From an uncultured Lachnospiraceae bacterium (GTDB taxonomy: Bacteria > Bacillota > Clostridia > Lachnospirales > Lachnospiraceae): 32,438 bases of DNA. Under the pieces are notes generated by a model. That model saw only the letters and a list, made by a program, of their open reading frames with translations. It did not search any database and had not been told where the DNA came from. Below, piece by piece: positions 24,497 to 31,770 of this stretch (position 1 is the first letter of the stretch; each line of letters begins with the position of its first letter). Where the stretch lies: positions 1-32,438 of the forward strand of contig CANPYY010000025.1 of assembly GCA_947588675.1 (NCBI GenBank), in the 5' to 3' direction. Both the position numbers and the translations under genes were made by a program.

Positions 24497-24533
24497 GAAA
24501 CAAAAACATTAAATTTTATATGGAGGAATAGCT

Positions 24534-25733
24534 ATGAAAAAGATATTAGCAAAAACAGTATCATGGTTTCTGTGCGCGGCATTGCTTGTCTGTGTATTTG
24601 ATACGGGAACAATTACACAGGCTGCTAAAGTTAAGCTTAATAAATCAAAGCAGACCATGGAAGTAGGACAAAAAGTAAAACTTAAAGTTAAAAACTACAA
24701 AAAGAAAGTAAAGTGGTCATCTTCCCAAAAAAAGGTGGCGCAGGTATCGAAAAAAGGTGTTGTTAAAGCAAAGACACCCGGAAAAACAGTTATTACTGCA
24801 AAGGCGGGGAATAAAAAAATGAAGTGTAAGATTACTGTAATTAATGCTAAAGAACAGGAAAACATACAGCAGGGTGAAACGCCGGTAATTCAGCCGACGT
24901 CTGCAGCAAACGTACAGCAAACCGCTGTACCGGAAACTAACAGTCCTGATAATACGGTTAGTCCGTCTAAGGAACCGGAAGCTACCGCAGAACCGACAGG
25001 CGAGCCGGAGCCTTCAGCAACTCCTGCATATATGCAGGAAGGCGCATTTGTGTATGATAAGCTTGATATATCTTGGATAGATCCTGAGAAACCAATGGTA
25101 GCGTTTACATTTGACGACGGACCGGTAGGAACACAGGATACAAGCTACAGCATGATAATACAGAACGCTCTTAAAAAATATAACTTCCATGCTACATTTA
25201 ACTATATAACGGGCAGAATTAATTCAGACAGTATGAAAGACGAGATTCTTATGGCAATGGAGGCAGGCCATGAGATAGCTAACCATACTTCAGCGTATGC
25301 ATCACTTAGCGATACGGGCAAATATCCGGACGGACAGGCGGTTGCAGATGAGATAGAAAATGCGCGAAAGGCGCTTAGCGATATTACGGAAATATCGGAT
25401 TTTACCCTTCGTCCGCCGAACCTTGCCGTAAACGTTACTGTCCAGGATAATTGTAATGTGCCGTTAATAGGCTGCAGTATCGACAGCCAGGATTGGAATA
25501 ATGCAACAAGAGAACAAATTATTAATAATGTTGAAAGGGCAAAAGACGGGGATATAATTCTTATGCATGAAACGCAGCAGTACACGGCGGATGCAATTGA
25601 GGAATTAGTCCAGTATTTTGTTGACAATGGTTACCAGATTGTATCTGTTGTAGAGCTGTTTGCCGCTAAGGATATTCCGCTTTTTGCAGGTAATTACTAT
25701 AATAAGGCTGTATATCAGGAGCCGAGAAATTAA
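24534..25733 (+). CDS. Secreted Big2-domain polysaccharide deacetylase-like protein
   Basis: A 399-residue exported protein. Residues 1-32 form a signal peptide (MKKILAKTVSWFLCAALL, cleavage probably near TQAA). Residues about 34-102 are a bacterial Ig-like Big2 domain, and about 105-165 a Pro/Thr/Glu-rich linker. The NodB/CE4 domain follows: TFDDGP (192-197, catalytic Asp194 and metal Asp195), RPPNL, SIDSQDW and ILMHE. In the metal motif HTxxH the second His is Tyr: NHTSAY has His251 but Tyr255. The enzyme may therefore bind metal abnormally or be inactive. CE4 enzymes deacetylate peptidoglycan or other amino-sugar polymers. The promoter faces away from the SOS-linked operon, with shared regulatory DNA between them. 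Confidence 0.88.
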   Translation: MKKILAKTVSWFLCAALLVCVFDTGTITQAAKVKLNKSKQTMEVGQKVKLKVKNYKKKVKWSSSQKKVAQVSKKGVVKAKTPGKTVITAKAGNKKMKCKITVINAKEQENIQQGETPVIQPTSAANVQQTAVPETNSPDNTVSPSKEPEATAEPTGEPEPSATPAYMQEGAFVYDKLDISWIDPEKPMVAFTFDDGPVGTQDTSYSMIIQNALKKYNFHATFNYITGRINSDSMKDEILMAMEAGHEIANHTSAYASLSDTGKYPDGQAVADEIENARKALSDITEISDFTLRPPNLAVNVTVQDNCNVPLIGCSIDSQDWNNATREQIINNVERAKDGDIILMHETQQYTADAIEELVQYFVDNGYQIVSVVELFAAKDIPLFAGNYYNKAVYQEPRN

Positions 25734-25769
25734 AGTGTTTATTATAGCGGTTATTAATTAATGAACTGT

Positions 25770-25820
25770 AATCACCCACAAAATGATGTTTATGTATGAA
25801 ACGTTGTTTTGTGGGTGATT
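25770..25820 (+). terminator. Perfect 14-bp hairpin after the deacetylase gene
   Basis: AATCACCCACAAAA (25770-25783) and its exact complement (25807-25820) enclose a 23-nt loop. The distal stem ends in A/U pairs, but only a short T-rich run follows, so it is a likely though not canonical terminator between the deacetylase and dipicolinate genes. Confidence 0.55.
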
Positions 25821-25851
25821 TGCTTATGCAGCATAAAAAATTTGTACATAC

Positions 25852-25879
25852 ACTACAGTATGCCGAAAACCATATATTA
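25852..25879 (+). promoter_or_regulatory. Candidate sigma-K-type promoter of dpaA
   Basis: AC at 25852-25853, 17 bp, then CATATATTA at 25871-25879, matching the sigma-K pattern AC-N16/17-CATANNNTA. In Bacillus the orthologous spoVF operon is sigma-K dependent. The motif is short, and the predicted leader would be only about 14 nt, so confidence is modest. Confidence 0.4.
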
Positions 25880-25899
25880 ATGTGAGGGGGTTGTTATTA

Positions 25900-26706
25900 A
25901 TGAATGTTGCAGTGGTTGGCGGAGATTTAAGGCAGTGCTATCTTGCACGTACTTTACTGTTACATGGGTTTAACGTAAAAATATATGACGTAGAGTGTGA
26001 AAGCATATGTGGAAATATCGTAAATGAGAACAGCCTTTTGGATGCGCTGGCAGATTGCAGGGCGGTTGTGCTTCCTACTCCCGTAACGGAAAAGTGGTTG
26101 TGCGTTGCGCAGATGGTTCCTGAAGATACTGTTTTATTTGGATGGAATATACCGGAGAGATTTGAGTGCTTTAACACATATGATTTTGGTAATATTGAGG
26201 AAGTTGCCCTGAGAAATGCTGTTGCTACTGCAGAAGGTACACTGGCGGAAGCAATAAAATACGGCAGGATAAACATATCAGGTTCAAAATGCCTGGTAAT
26301 AGGATACGGAAGATGCGCGAAAGAGATAGTAACGCGTTTTCATGCTATGGGGGCGTACGTTACTGTTGCTGCGCGCAATAAATATGCGAGAGATGATGCG
26401 GCATTTCATGGAATGGACGTATGTAATATGTTTGAACGGGATGAGTATAAGGATTACGATTTTGTAATAAATACTGTGCCGGCAAGGGTATTAGGCAGAA
26501 AGGAAATTGACAAATTGAATGAAGACGTTGTGATTATTGATATTGCTTCAGTTCCGGGAGGTACGGATTTTGTAAGCTGCAGGGAGCGTAATATTACAGC
26601 GGTGCATAGTCTTGGACTGCCCGGCAAATATTCACCTAAGACATCCGGGGAGATACTTGGCAATGTAATTGTGGAGGTGCTGGAAAAAATAGAGAATAAT
26701 AAATAA
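25900..26706 (+). CDS. dpaA: Dipicolinate synthase subunit A
   Basis: Oxidises dihydrodipicolinate to dipicolinic acid with subunit B in the mother cell during sporulation. Visible: an N-terminal dinucleotide-like NVAVVGGDLRQCYLA, the Rossmann motif VIGYGRCAKEIV with VTVAARN, NTVPARVLG, and the family ending GLPGKYSPKTSGEIL. From ATG 25900 (behind GAGGGGG) it is 268 residues; the in-frame GTG at 25882 lies within the ribosome-binding region and is rejected. It is slightly shorter than the Bacillus protein. DpaB starts 15 nt downstream. Presence implies real or recent sporulation ability. Confidence 0.9.
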   Translation: MNVAVVGGDLRQCYLARTLLLHGFNVKIYDVECESICGNIVNENSLLDALADCRAVVLPTPVTEKWLCVAQMVPEDTVLFGWNIPERFECFNTYDFGNIEEVALRNAVATAEGTLAEAIKYGRINISGSKCLVIGYGRCAKEIVTRFHAMGAYVTVAARNKYARDDAAFHGMDVCNMFERDEYKDYDFVINTVPARVLGRKEIDKLNEDVVIIDIASVPGGTDFVSCRERNITAVHSLGLPGKYSPKTSGEILGNVIVEVLEKIENNK

Positions 26707-26721
26707 CAGGGGGAGTGTTTT

Positions 26722-27300
26722 TTGGAATTAGCAAATTGTAATATAGGATTTGGAATAACAGGTTCATTTTGTACATTTGCTAAAATAAAAGAGGAACTGA
26801 AGAAACTGGCGGATACAGGAGCTGATATTACTCCTGTTTTTTCTTTCAACGTACAGAAAATTAATTCAAGATTTGGCAATGCGGCTGAGTTTATATCTGA
26901 AATTGAGAAGATTACGAAAAAGAGTGGCATGAAAACTATTGAACAGGCGGAAGTTATAGGACCGAAAGACCCTTTTGACGTAATGGTAATAGCTCCGTGT
27001 ACGGGAAATACGCTTGCAAAACTTTGTAATGGAATAACGGACAGCCCGGTTCTTATGGCGGCTAAAGCCCATTTAAGAAATGGTAAACCGCTGGTAATAT
27101 CTGTATCTACAAATGATGCGCTGGGAACTAATTTTCGAAATATCGGAATGATGATGAATATGAAAAATATTTATTTTGTTCCGTTTGGCCAGGATAACTG
27201 TATCAAAAAGCCAAATTCCATGATAGCTGACGTGACAAAACTCGGTGATACAATTCTTGCAGCTATATCAGGAAAGCAGATACAGCCGGTTATCGTATAG
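26722..27300 (+). CDS. dpaB: Dipicolinate synthase subunit B (TTG start)
   Basis: Flavoprotein subunit of dipicolinate synthase, 192 residues. It begins with TTG at 26722, six nt after GGGGGAG, giving MELANCNIGFGITGSFCTFAK, where NIGFGITGSFC is the family's flavin-binding start. Also seen: VIAPCTGNTLAKLCNGITDSP and SVSTNDALG. The flavoprotein (UbiX/Dfp-like) fold is clear from the APCTGNTLAK segment. Operon with dpaA. The rare start may lower its expression relative to A. No terminator is obvious before the convergent next gene. Confidence 0.9.
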   Translation: MELANCNIGFGITGSFCTFAKIKEELKKLADTGADITPVFSFNVQKINSRFGNAAEFISEIEKITKKSGMKTIEQAEVIGPKDPFDVMVIAPCTGNTLAKLCNGITDSPVLMAAKAHLRNGKPLVISVSTNDALGTNFRNIGMMMNMKNIYFVPFGQDNCIKKPNSMIADVTKLGDTILAAISGKQIQPVIV

Positions 27301-27345
27301 GCAAAAGAGAAAACGGACTTGATTTACTCAGGCCCGTAATACATA

Positions 27346-28524
27346 TTAATGAATGCCGTCCTGCTTTATATCATCAGGGCGGACTTTAATTCCGTTTATG
27401 CTTACATGTTCGTTTATCTGTATGAGTATGTAAGGGATGTTTTCAATCATTACGGTTTCAATAAGGTCGCTTCGTTCGGGATTTACTTTAATTGTTACAT
27501 CGGAAGTTTTTATTTCAAGGTTACGTTTATTTGTAATGTTTGATGCAGTAAAAGTTGTATCAGAAGAATCCGTATTATTTGTATATGATTCGTCGGATAC
27601 AATCTGCTCATATTTTTTGTCGAATATTTCGAGCCTGTCTTCGTTGATTCCGCTTTTTTCGAGTAAGCGGCGTACGTCATTTTTATCCAGTGTTACAGGT
27701 TCAGGAAGGTCTTGTTGTTCTTCTATCATTTCATTTAAGTTATCATGGATGGTTTTTACAGTATCAAAGTTACACTCATCTCCAAGAGATTGTTCTATAA
27801 TGGAATTGAAAGCAGTGTTTTGCGTTTTGCTTGTCATAGGATAGTTGGTTGCAAACATATTATCAATAAATTCTTTTTGCGGTTCTTCGCTTTTTTTGGT
27901 GTAATAAAGCATAGAATGTATATCGGTATTTCTGTCGTTAAATGCAGGGAATAAAAAGCCGTGCGCGGGTGCGTCTACAAGCCAGTCCCGCAATTTTGTT
28001 TCAATAGTATTAGCTTCCGGGTTGTAGTACAGGCCCGATTTTTCAAGTTTAACGGGACATATACAGCAGATAAGGTGCTCGTATACGTATACCGAAGCAT
28101 CGTCAAGGTAATTGCCGTCGGTAGTTATTCCCGGTATATCATAAGCGGCATGTGCAAGAATGATATAATAATTTTCAGGGTAATTATAATATTCAATAAC
28201 TTTATTGTAAAACTCGTTTATAAGCTCGTCATCTTTCAGCCTGCTGTCGCGGAGTTTCATTAAAAAATTCTGTGTTCCGCCATCCTGCTCCTGTTTCAGG
28301 TTAAAGTCCAGGTTAATAAGATTTTTACCGAGCGTGCCGGAAAGGGAAGATTTAAATATATTTATGTATTTGAACATTTCGTCTTCCGGAAGGGAGAGAA
28401 AAGCATGTTTAACAGTGGTTTTAATATTTTTTTCAGCATCGACGTAACACCCGCAGAGCCTTCTTACATGACAGTTTTCTTTATTAAATAATTTTCTGAT
28501 TTCAGCAATTTCTTTCTTATTCAT
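27346..28524 (-). CDS. DUF4317-like protein of unknown function
   Basis: A 392-residue soluble protein starting at ATG 28524 (MNKKEIAEIRKLFNKENCHV), five nt after GGAGG at 28530-28534; the longer in-frame start is not supported. I recognise the N-terminal segment as that of a clostridial DUF4317 family with no known activity. No catalytic motif, membrane helix or signal peptide can be seen. CGCYVDAEKNIKTT and YYIILAHAAYDIPG are prominent segments. The C-terminus is Thr/Asn/Ser-rich before a conserved-looking tail (IPYILIQINEHVSINGIKV). It is convergent with dpaB, and a tRNA-Leu gene lies just upstream on the same strand. Confidence 0.7.
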   Translation of the reverse strand: MNKKEIAEIRKLFNKENCHVRRLCGCYVDAEKNIKTTVKHAFLSLPEDEMFKYINIFKSSLSGTLGKNLINLDFNLKQEQDGGTQNFLMKLRDSRLKDDELINEFYNKVIEYYNYPENYYIILAHAAYDIPGITTDGNYLDDASVYVYEHLICCICPVKLEKSGLYYNPEANTIETKLRDWLVDAPAHGFLFPAFNDRNTDIHSMLYYTKKSEEPQKEFIDNMFATNYPMTSKTQNTAFNSIIEQSLGDECNFDTVKTIHDNLNEMIEEQQDLPEPVTLDKNDVRRLLEKSGINEDRLEIFDKKYEQIVSDESYTNNTDSSDTTFTASNITNKRNLEIKTSDVTIKVNPERSDLIETVMIENIPYILIQINEHVSINGIKVRPDDIKQDGIH

Positions 28525-28592
28525 AACAGCCTCCGTAAAAAATAAATACAGTATCAACAGCAATATATAATTTTAATTGACGTCAAAACAAA

Positions 28593-28620
28593 AAATCCTC
28601 CCTAATATTTCAGAGGATTT
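28593..28620 (-). terminator. Terminator of the tRNA-Leu transcript
   Basis: On the minus strand AAATCCTC and GAGGATTT (28620-28613 and 28600-28593) pair over a 12-nt loop and are followed by TTTGTTTT, about 10 nt past the tRNA 3' end. Confidence 0.75.
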
Positions 28621-28630
28621 AAGCAAAAAC

Positions 28631-28710
<80 letters not shown>

Positions 28711-28719
28711 ATATCCAAC

Positions 28720-28734
28720 CCGCCCCGCGGGCGG
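28720..28734. repeat. GC-rich hairpin in the pre-tRNA leader
   Basis: CCGCCC and GGGCGG (28720-28725, 28729-28734) flank a 3-nt loop. On the minus strand it lies in the tRNA leader, 10 nt from the mature 5' end. On the + strand it is followed by TTTTT (28737-28741) and so resembles a terminator, but no + gene precedes it closely. Confidence 0.6.
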
Positions 28735-28750
28735 AGTTTTTATGTTTTAC

Positions 28751-28779
28751 AGCATATCATAAATAGCCTGTTTCTGCAA
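28751..28779 (-). promoter_or_regulatory. Promoter of the tRNA-Leu gene
   Basis: On the minus strand TTGCAG (28779-28774) and TATGCT (28756-28751) are 17 bp apart, with TGA before the -10 forming an extended -10. Start predicted near 28744. Confidence 0.6.
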
Positions 28780-28820
28780 GTATTATTTGATTTTTGCTTA
28801 ATATTGGGAATACGGTATGT

Positions 28821-28849
28821 TTGCTATAATAAAAATACTGTGATATACT
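28821..28849 (+). promoter_or_regulatory. Promoter of the HMA-domain gene
   Basis: TTGCTA (28821-28826), 17 bp, and TGATATACT with an extended -10 (TATACT at 28844-28849). Start near 28856, immediately before AAGGAG. Confidence 0.6.
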
Positions 28850-28878
28850 AACTAAATATAAAAAAGGAGAGATTGAAA

Positions 28879-29133
28879 ATGGTAAAAATGGTATTAGATG
28901 TAGAAGGTATGTCATGTGGCATGTGTGAGTCACATGTTAACGATGCGATAAGAAATACGTTTAAGGTAAAAAAGGTTACTTCGTCACACAGTAAAAATAT
29001 GACTGAAATTATATGTGAGGAAGCGTTGGATGAGGATAAACTTGCAAAGACTGTAGAAGATACAGGATACAAAGTAACGAAAATCCATACAGAACCTTAT
29101 GAGAAAAAGGGATTTACATTATTCAAAAAATAA
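28879..29133 (+). CDS. Heavy-metal-associated (HMA) domain protein
   Basis: An 84-residue single HMA domain, probably a copper or other soft-metal chaperone. The metal motif GMSCGMCESHV carries Cys13 and Cys16, and a ferredoxin-like length follows. The ATG is set by AAGGAG at 28864-28869 (9-nt spacing); an upstream TTG (28873) is too close to it. An extra C-terminal YEKKGFTLFKK extends past the core domain. No copper ATPase or CsoR gene lies nearby, so its partner is unknown, and it is 37 bp from an unrelated nucleotidyltransferase gene. Confidence 0.85.
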   Translation: MVKMVLDVEGMSCGMCESHVNDAIRNTFKVKKVTSSHSKNMTEIICEEALDEDKLAKTVEDTGYKVTKIHTEPYEKKGFTLFKK

Positions 29134-29169
29134 TAATATTCAAAGGTAATGTTTTGCGGAGGCACACGC

Positions 29170-30081
29170 ATGAGAAATGAAAAAGAAATGTATGAACTCA
29201 TTATAGATACGGCTGAGCAGGATGAGCATATACGTGCGGTATATATGAATGGGTCGCGTACTAATCCCAACGCACCAAAGGATATTTTAATGGACTATGA
29301 TATTGTGTATGTAGTCAATGAAACCAGACCGTATTATGAAAATGAAGACTGGCTTTCGGCATTCGGAGATATTTTATATATGCAGCGTCCTGACGCCATG
29401 GATGCCGCCCTGGGAAGGGAATGTGACTTTAGTAAAAGTTACGGCTGGCTTATGATATTTACGGATGGCAGCAGAATTGATTTGCATGTTCAGACGGCAG
29501 AGGAATGTCTTAAAGTTATAAAAGATGATACACTGTGCGAGGTACTTCTTGATAAAGACGGGATTCTTACTGATATTCTGCCGGCATCGGATGAAGGTTA
29601 TTATGTAAAAAAACCGGATAAATGCGAATATGAAGCTGTTTGTAATGAGTTTTGGTGGTGCCTTAATAATGTAGTAAAAGGCCTGTACAGATATGAAATT
29701 TTATACGCGCAGGATATGCTTAATATATATGTGCGGCCGCAGCTTATTAAAGTCCTGTCGTGGAAGGCAGGACTTTTGAATGACTGGAAAATAAGCGTGG
29801 GAAAGTCGGGAAAGTATATGTATAAGTGGCTGTCTGAAGATGAGTGGGAACGTCTGCTTATGACTTATTCGGGTGGCATTGCGGGAGAAATGTGGCGCGC
29901 CGCAGATATAATGTGTGATTTGTTTGAGAAGACGGCCGTTTTTGTAGCGGATGGACTCGGCTATGAGTACAACCTAAAAGATGCAGAAGGAGCAAAGCTT
30001 TATGCAGGATATATAAAAGCTCTTTCAAAAGACGGGGCTGTTGCCTTAAAAGATATCGGCTCAGAGGATGATATTATATGA
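29170..30081 (+). CDS. Aminoglycoside 6-adenylyltransferase-like protein, ANT(6)
   Basis: A 304-residue relative of AadE/AadK streptomycin adenylyltransferases. From ATG 29170 (GGAGG at 29158-29162) it begins MRNEKEMYELII, very like ANT(6) enzymes. The nucleotidyltransferase motif is MNGSRTNPN followed by MDYDIVYVV, with the DxD metal pair, and the C-terminal half keeps CNEFWWCLNNVVKGL, LSWKAGL and VGKSGKY. It is encoded in a stable chromosomal context with dus overlapping by 4 nt, not beside mobile DNA, so it may be an intrinsic enzyme. Whether it inactivates streptomycin cannot be told from sequence alone. Confidence 0.85.
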   Translation: MRNEKEMYELIIDTAEQDEHIRAVYMNGSRTNPNAPKDILMDYDIVYVVNETRPYYENEDWLSAFGDILYMQRPDAMDAALGRECDFSKSYGWLMIFTDGSRIDLHVQTAEECLKVIKDDTLCEVLLDKDGILTDILPASDEGYYVKKPDKCEYEAVCNEFWWCLNNVVKGLYRYEILYAQDMLNIYVRPQLIKVLSWKAGLLNDWKISVGKSGKYMYKWLSEDEWERLLMTYSGGIAGEMWRAADIMCDLFEKTAVFVADGLGYEYNLKDAEGAKLYAGYIKALSKDGAVALKDIGSEDDII

Positions 30082-31031
30082 AATATTACGTGGCCCCGCT
30101 TGAGGGAATAACCGTACATACATACAGGAATGCTTACAGAGAGTTTTTTGGCGATGCAGATAAATATTTTACTCCGTTTATTGCTGCCGAAGGCAGCCTG
30201 AAGATGAAGAAACGGGAAATAAAAGATATACTTCCCGAAAATAACCGGGATATATTTCTTGTGCCTCAGATAATATCCAATAATGCAGATAATTTTATCC
30301 GTTTTGTACGCTTGATAAGCGACAGGGGATACCGGGAAATCAATTTTAATCTGGGATGTCCGTCGGGAACAGTGGTTTCAAGAAATAAGGGCTCGGGTTT
30401 TCTTGCAAAACCTGACGACCTTGACAGGTTTTTTGATAAGGTTTTTAACGAGGTTTCAGGAGTGGACATATCGGTAAAGACCAGAATAGGCTTAAATGAT
30501 GAGGATGAAATATACAGGCTTATGGAAATTTATAACCGGTATCCGATATATGAACTGATTGTCCATCCGCGTATAAGGTCAGATTATTATGCGAATGCCC
30601 CGAGGATGGATAAATTCAGGTATATATATAATATAAGCGTAAATCCGGTATGTTATAACGGAGATATAAATACCGTAAGCGATTATCAGAAGATAGTTAA
30701 AGATTATGAGGAGCTTCCCGCCGTTATGGTTGGCAGGGGACTTATAGGCAATCCTATGCTTATTGGCGGAATAAAAGACGGAAAAGAGGAACTGCCTGAC
30801 AGGGATATATTAAAGAAATTTCATGACAGGATATATATTGAATACAGGAATACGATGCCGGGAGAACGGGTTGTTATATATAAGATGAAAGAAATATGGG
30901 TATATATGATAAATCTGTTTGAAGATAACGGCACCTATACAAGACTCCTTAAAAAATCGGATGATATTTCAGGCTACAATGTATTTGTAAACAGGATATT
31001 TGCGGAATGTCCGTATAAACGGAGGGGCTGA
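30078..31031 (+). CDS. tRNA-dihydrouridine synthase family protein
   Basis: FMN-dependent reduction of uridine to dihydrouridine in tRNA. The TIM-barrel start YYVAPLEGITVHTYRNA has APLEG binding FMN, NFNLGCPSGTVVSRNKGSGFL (in parts: NLGCPSG and KGSGFL) carries the catalytic Cys94, then SVKTRIG, IVHPRIRSDYY (usual HxR) and AVMVGRGLIGNP, the phosphate-binding end. 317 residues. The ATG overlaps the stop of the previous gene, and the next gene begins 2 nt after this one, so ant6-dus-next form one unit. Subfamily (DusA, B or C) not assigned. Confidence 0.92.
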   Translation: MKYYVAPLEGITVHTYRNAYREFFGDADKYFTPFIAAEGSLKMKKREIKDILPENNRDIFLVPQIISNNADNFIRFVRLISDRGYREINFNLGCPSGTVVSRNKGSGFLAKPDDLDRFFDKVFNEVSGVDISVKTRIGLNDEDEIYRLMEIYNRYPIYELIVHPRIRSDYYANAPRMDKFRYIYNISVNPVCYNGDINTVSDYQKIVKDYEELPAVMVGRGLIGNPMLIGGIKDGKEELPDRDILKKFHDRIYIEYRNTMPGERVVIYKMKEIWVYMINLFEDNGTYTRLLKKSDDISGYNVFVNRIFAECPYKRRG

Positions 31032-31032
31032 A

Positions 31033-31770
31033 ATGGATATTATTGAAAGGGATATCTATTCTGTTATAAGCAGAAACGACGGAATCAAGGCAAAAGATAT
31101 TGCGCGCGAAATAAAAACGGAAAGAGCCGTGGTAAACCATTATCTTTATAAATCGGCGTTTGTTAAGGATTTATGTTACAGGGATGATGATTATATGTGG
31201 CATGGCCTTATAAGACAGAAAAGACCGCATGAGGGGCTTTCGGATTACTGCGGATATTACGCTTCGGTAGACGAATTTTTAAGGACGCCCTATGACGAGT
31301 GGTTTGAGAGCATGAAACGCGGCTGTGCAGGTATAGGAAGAAATTTAAATAATACCAGAGGGCTTTTTCATTCTTTTTCCGATACCCACAGAGTAATGAC
31401 GGAACTTTTTTCCGATATACCAGTCAGTTATGACGATTGGGAAATTGTATTTGAGCTGAGAATACGGAAGTCCAAATATATAAGGATATATGCAGACGTA
31501 CTGGTAATTACCGACAAATATGTGTTTTCCCTGGAATTTAAAATGAATGATGTAATTATAGATAAGGATGTTATCCAGGCGGCAAAGTATAATGAATATC
31601 TGGAGGTTATTTTTGGACCTGAATATGAAGTGATATCGGGTCTTGTCCTTACACTTGCGTCAGATAAATATACATATGTCCCGGTGAAAAATACATCGGC
31701 TGAGGTTCCGGTATGTTCTGCCGATATGTTATTTAATATATTTAATGAATATCTTGGGTTTTATGCGTAA
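31033..31770 (+). CDS. Predicted winged-helix plus PD-(D/E)XK nuclease-like protein
   Basis: No family recognised with certainty. The ATG at 31033 follows GGAGGGG by 5 nt (245 residues). Residues about 5-57 look like a winged helix (DIYSVISRNDGIKAKDIARE, HYLYKSAFV). The C-terminal half carries the pattern of a PD-(D/E)XK fold: DVLVIT (Asp155), SLEFK (Glu168, Lys170) and QAAKYNEYL (Gln182, Tyr186), the QxxxY element of RecB-type nucleases, with an upstream FELRIRK. The middle has DEFLRTPYDEWFES. All spacings fit the fold, but this is pattern reading. It is probably cotranscribed with dus. It could be a DNA-end-acting enzyme, a defence effector or a non-catalytic DNA-binding protein. Confidence 0.6.
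   Translation: MDIIERDIYSVISRNDGIKAKDIAREIKTERAVVNHYLYKSAFVKDLCYRDDDYMWHGLIRQKRPHEGLSDYCGYYASVDEFLRTPYDEWFESMKRGCAGIGRNLNNTRGLFHSFSDTHRVMTELFSDIPVSYDDWEIVFELRIRKSKYIRIYADVLVITDKYVFSLEFKMNDVIIDKDVIQAAKYNEYLEVIFGPEYEVISGLVLTLASDKYTYVPVKNTSAEVPVCSADMLFNIFNEYLGFYA

Noticed and set aside
24375-24509. N-terminal extension of the radical SAM protein
   Set aside because: Runs through the LexA box and promoter; the GTG at 24374 has its own AAGGAG.
29170-30081. Mobile resistance cassette
   Set aside because: No IS, integrase or composition change; the gene overlaps a housekeeping dus gene.
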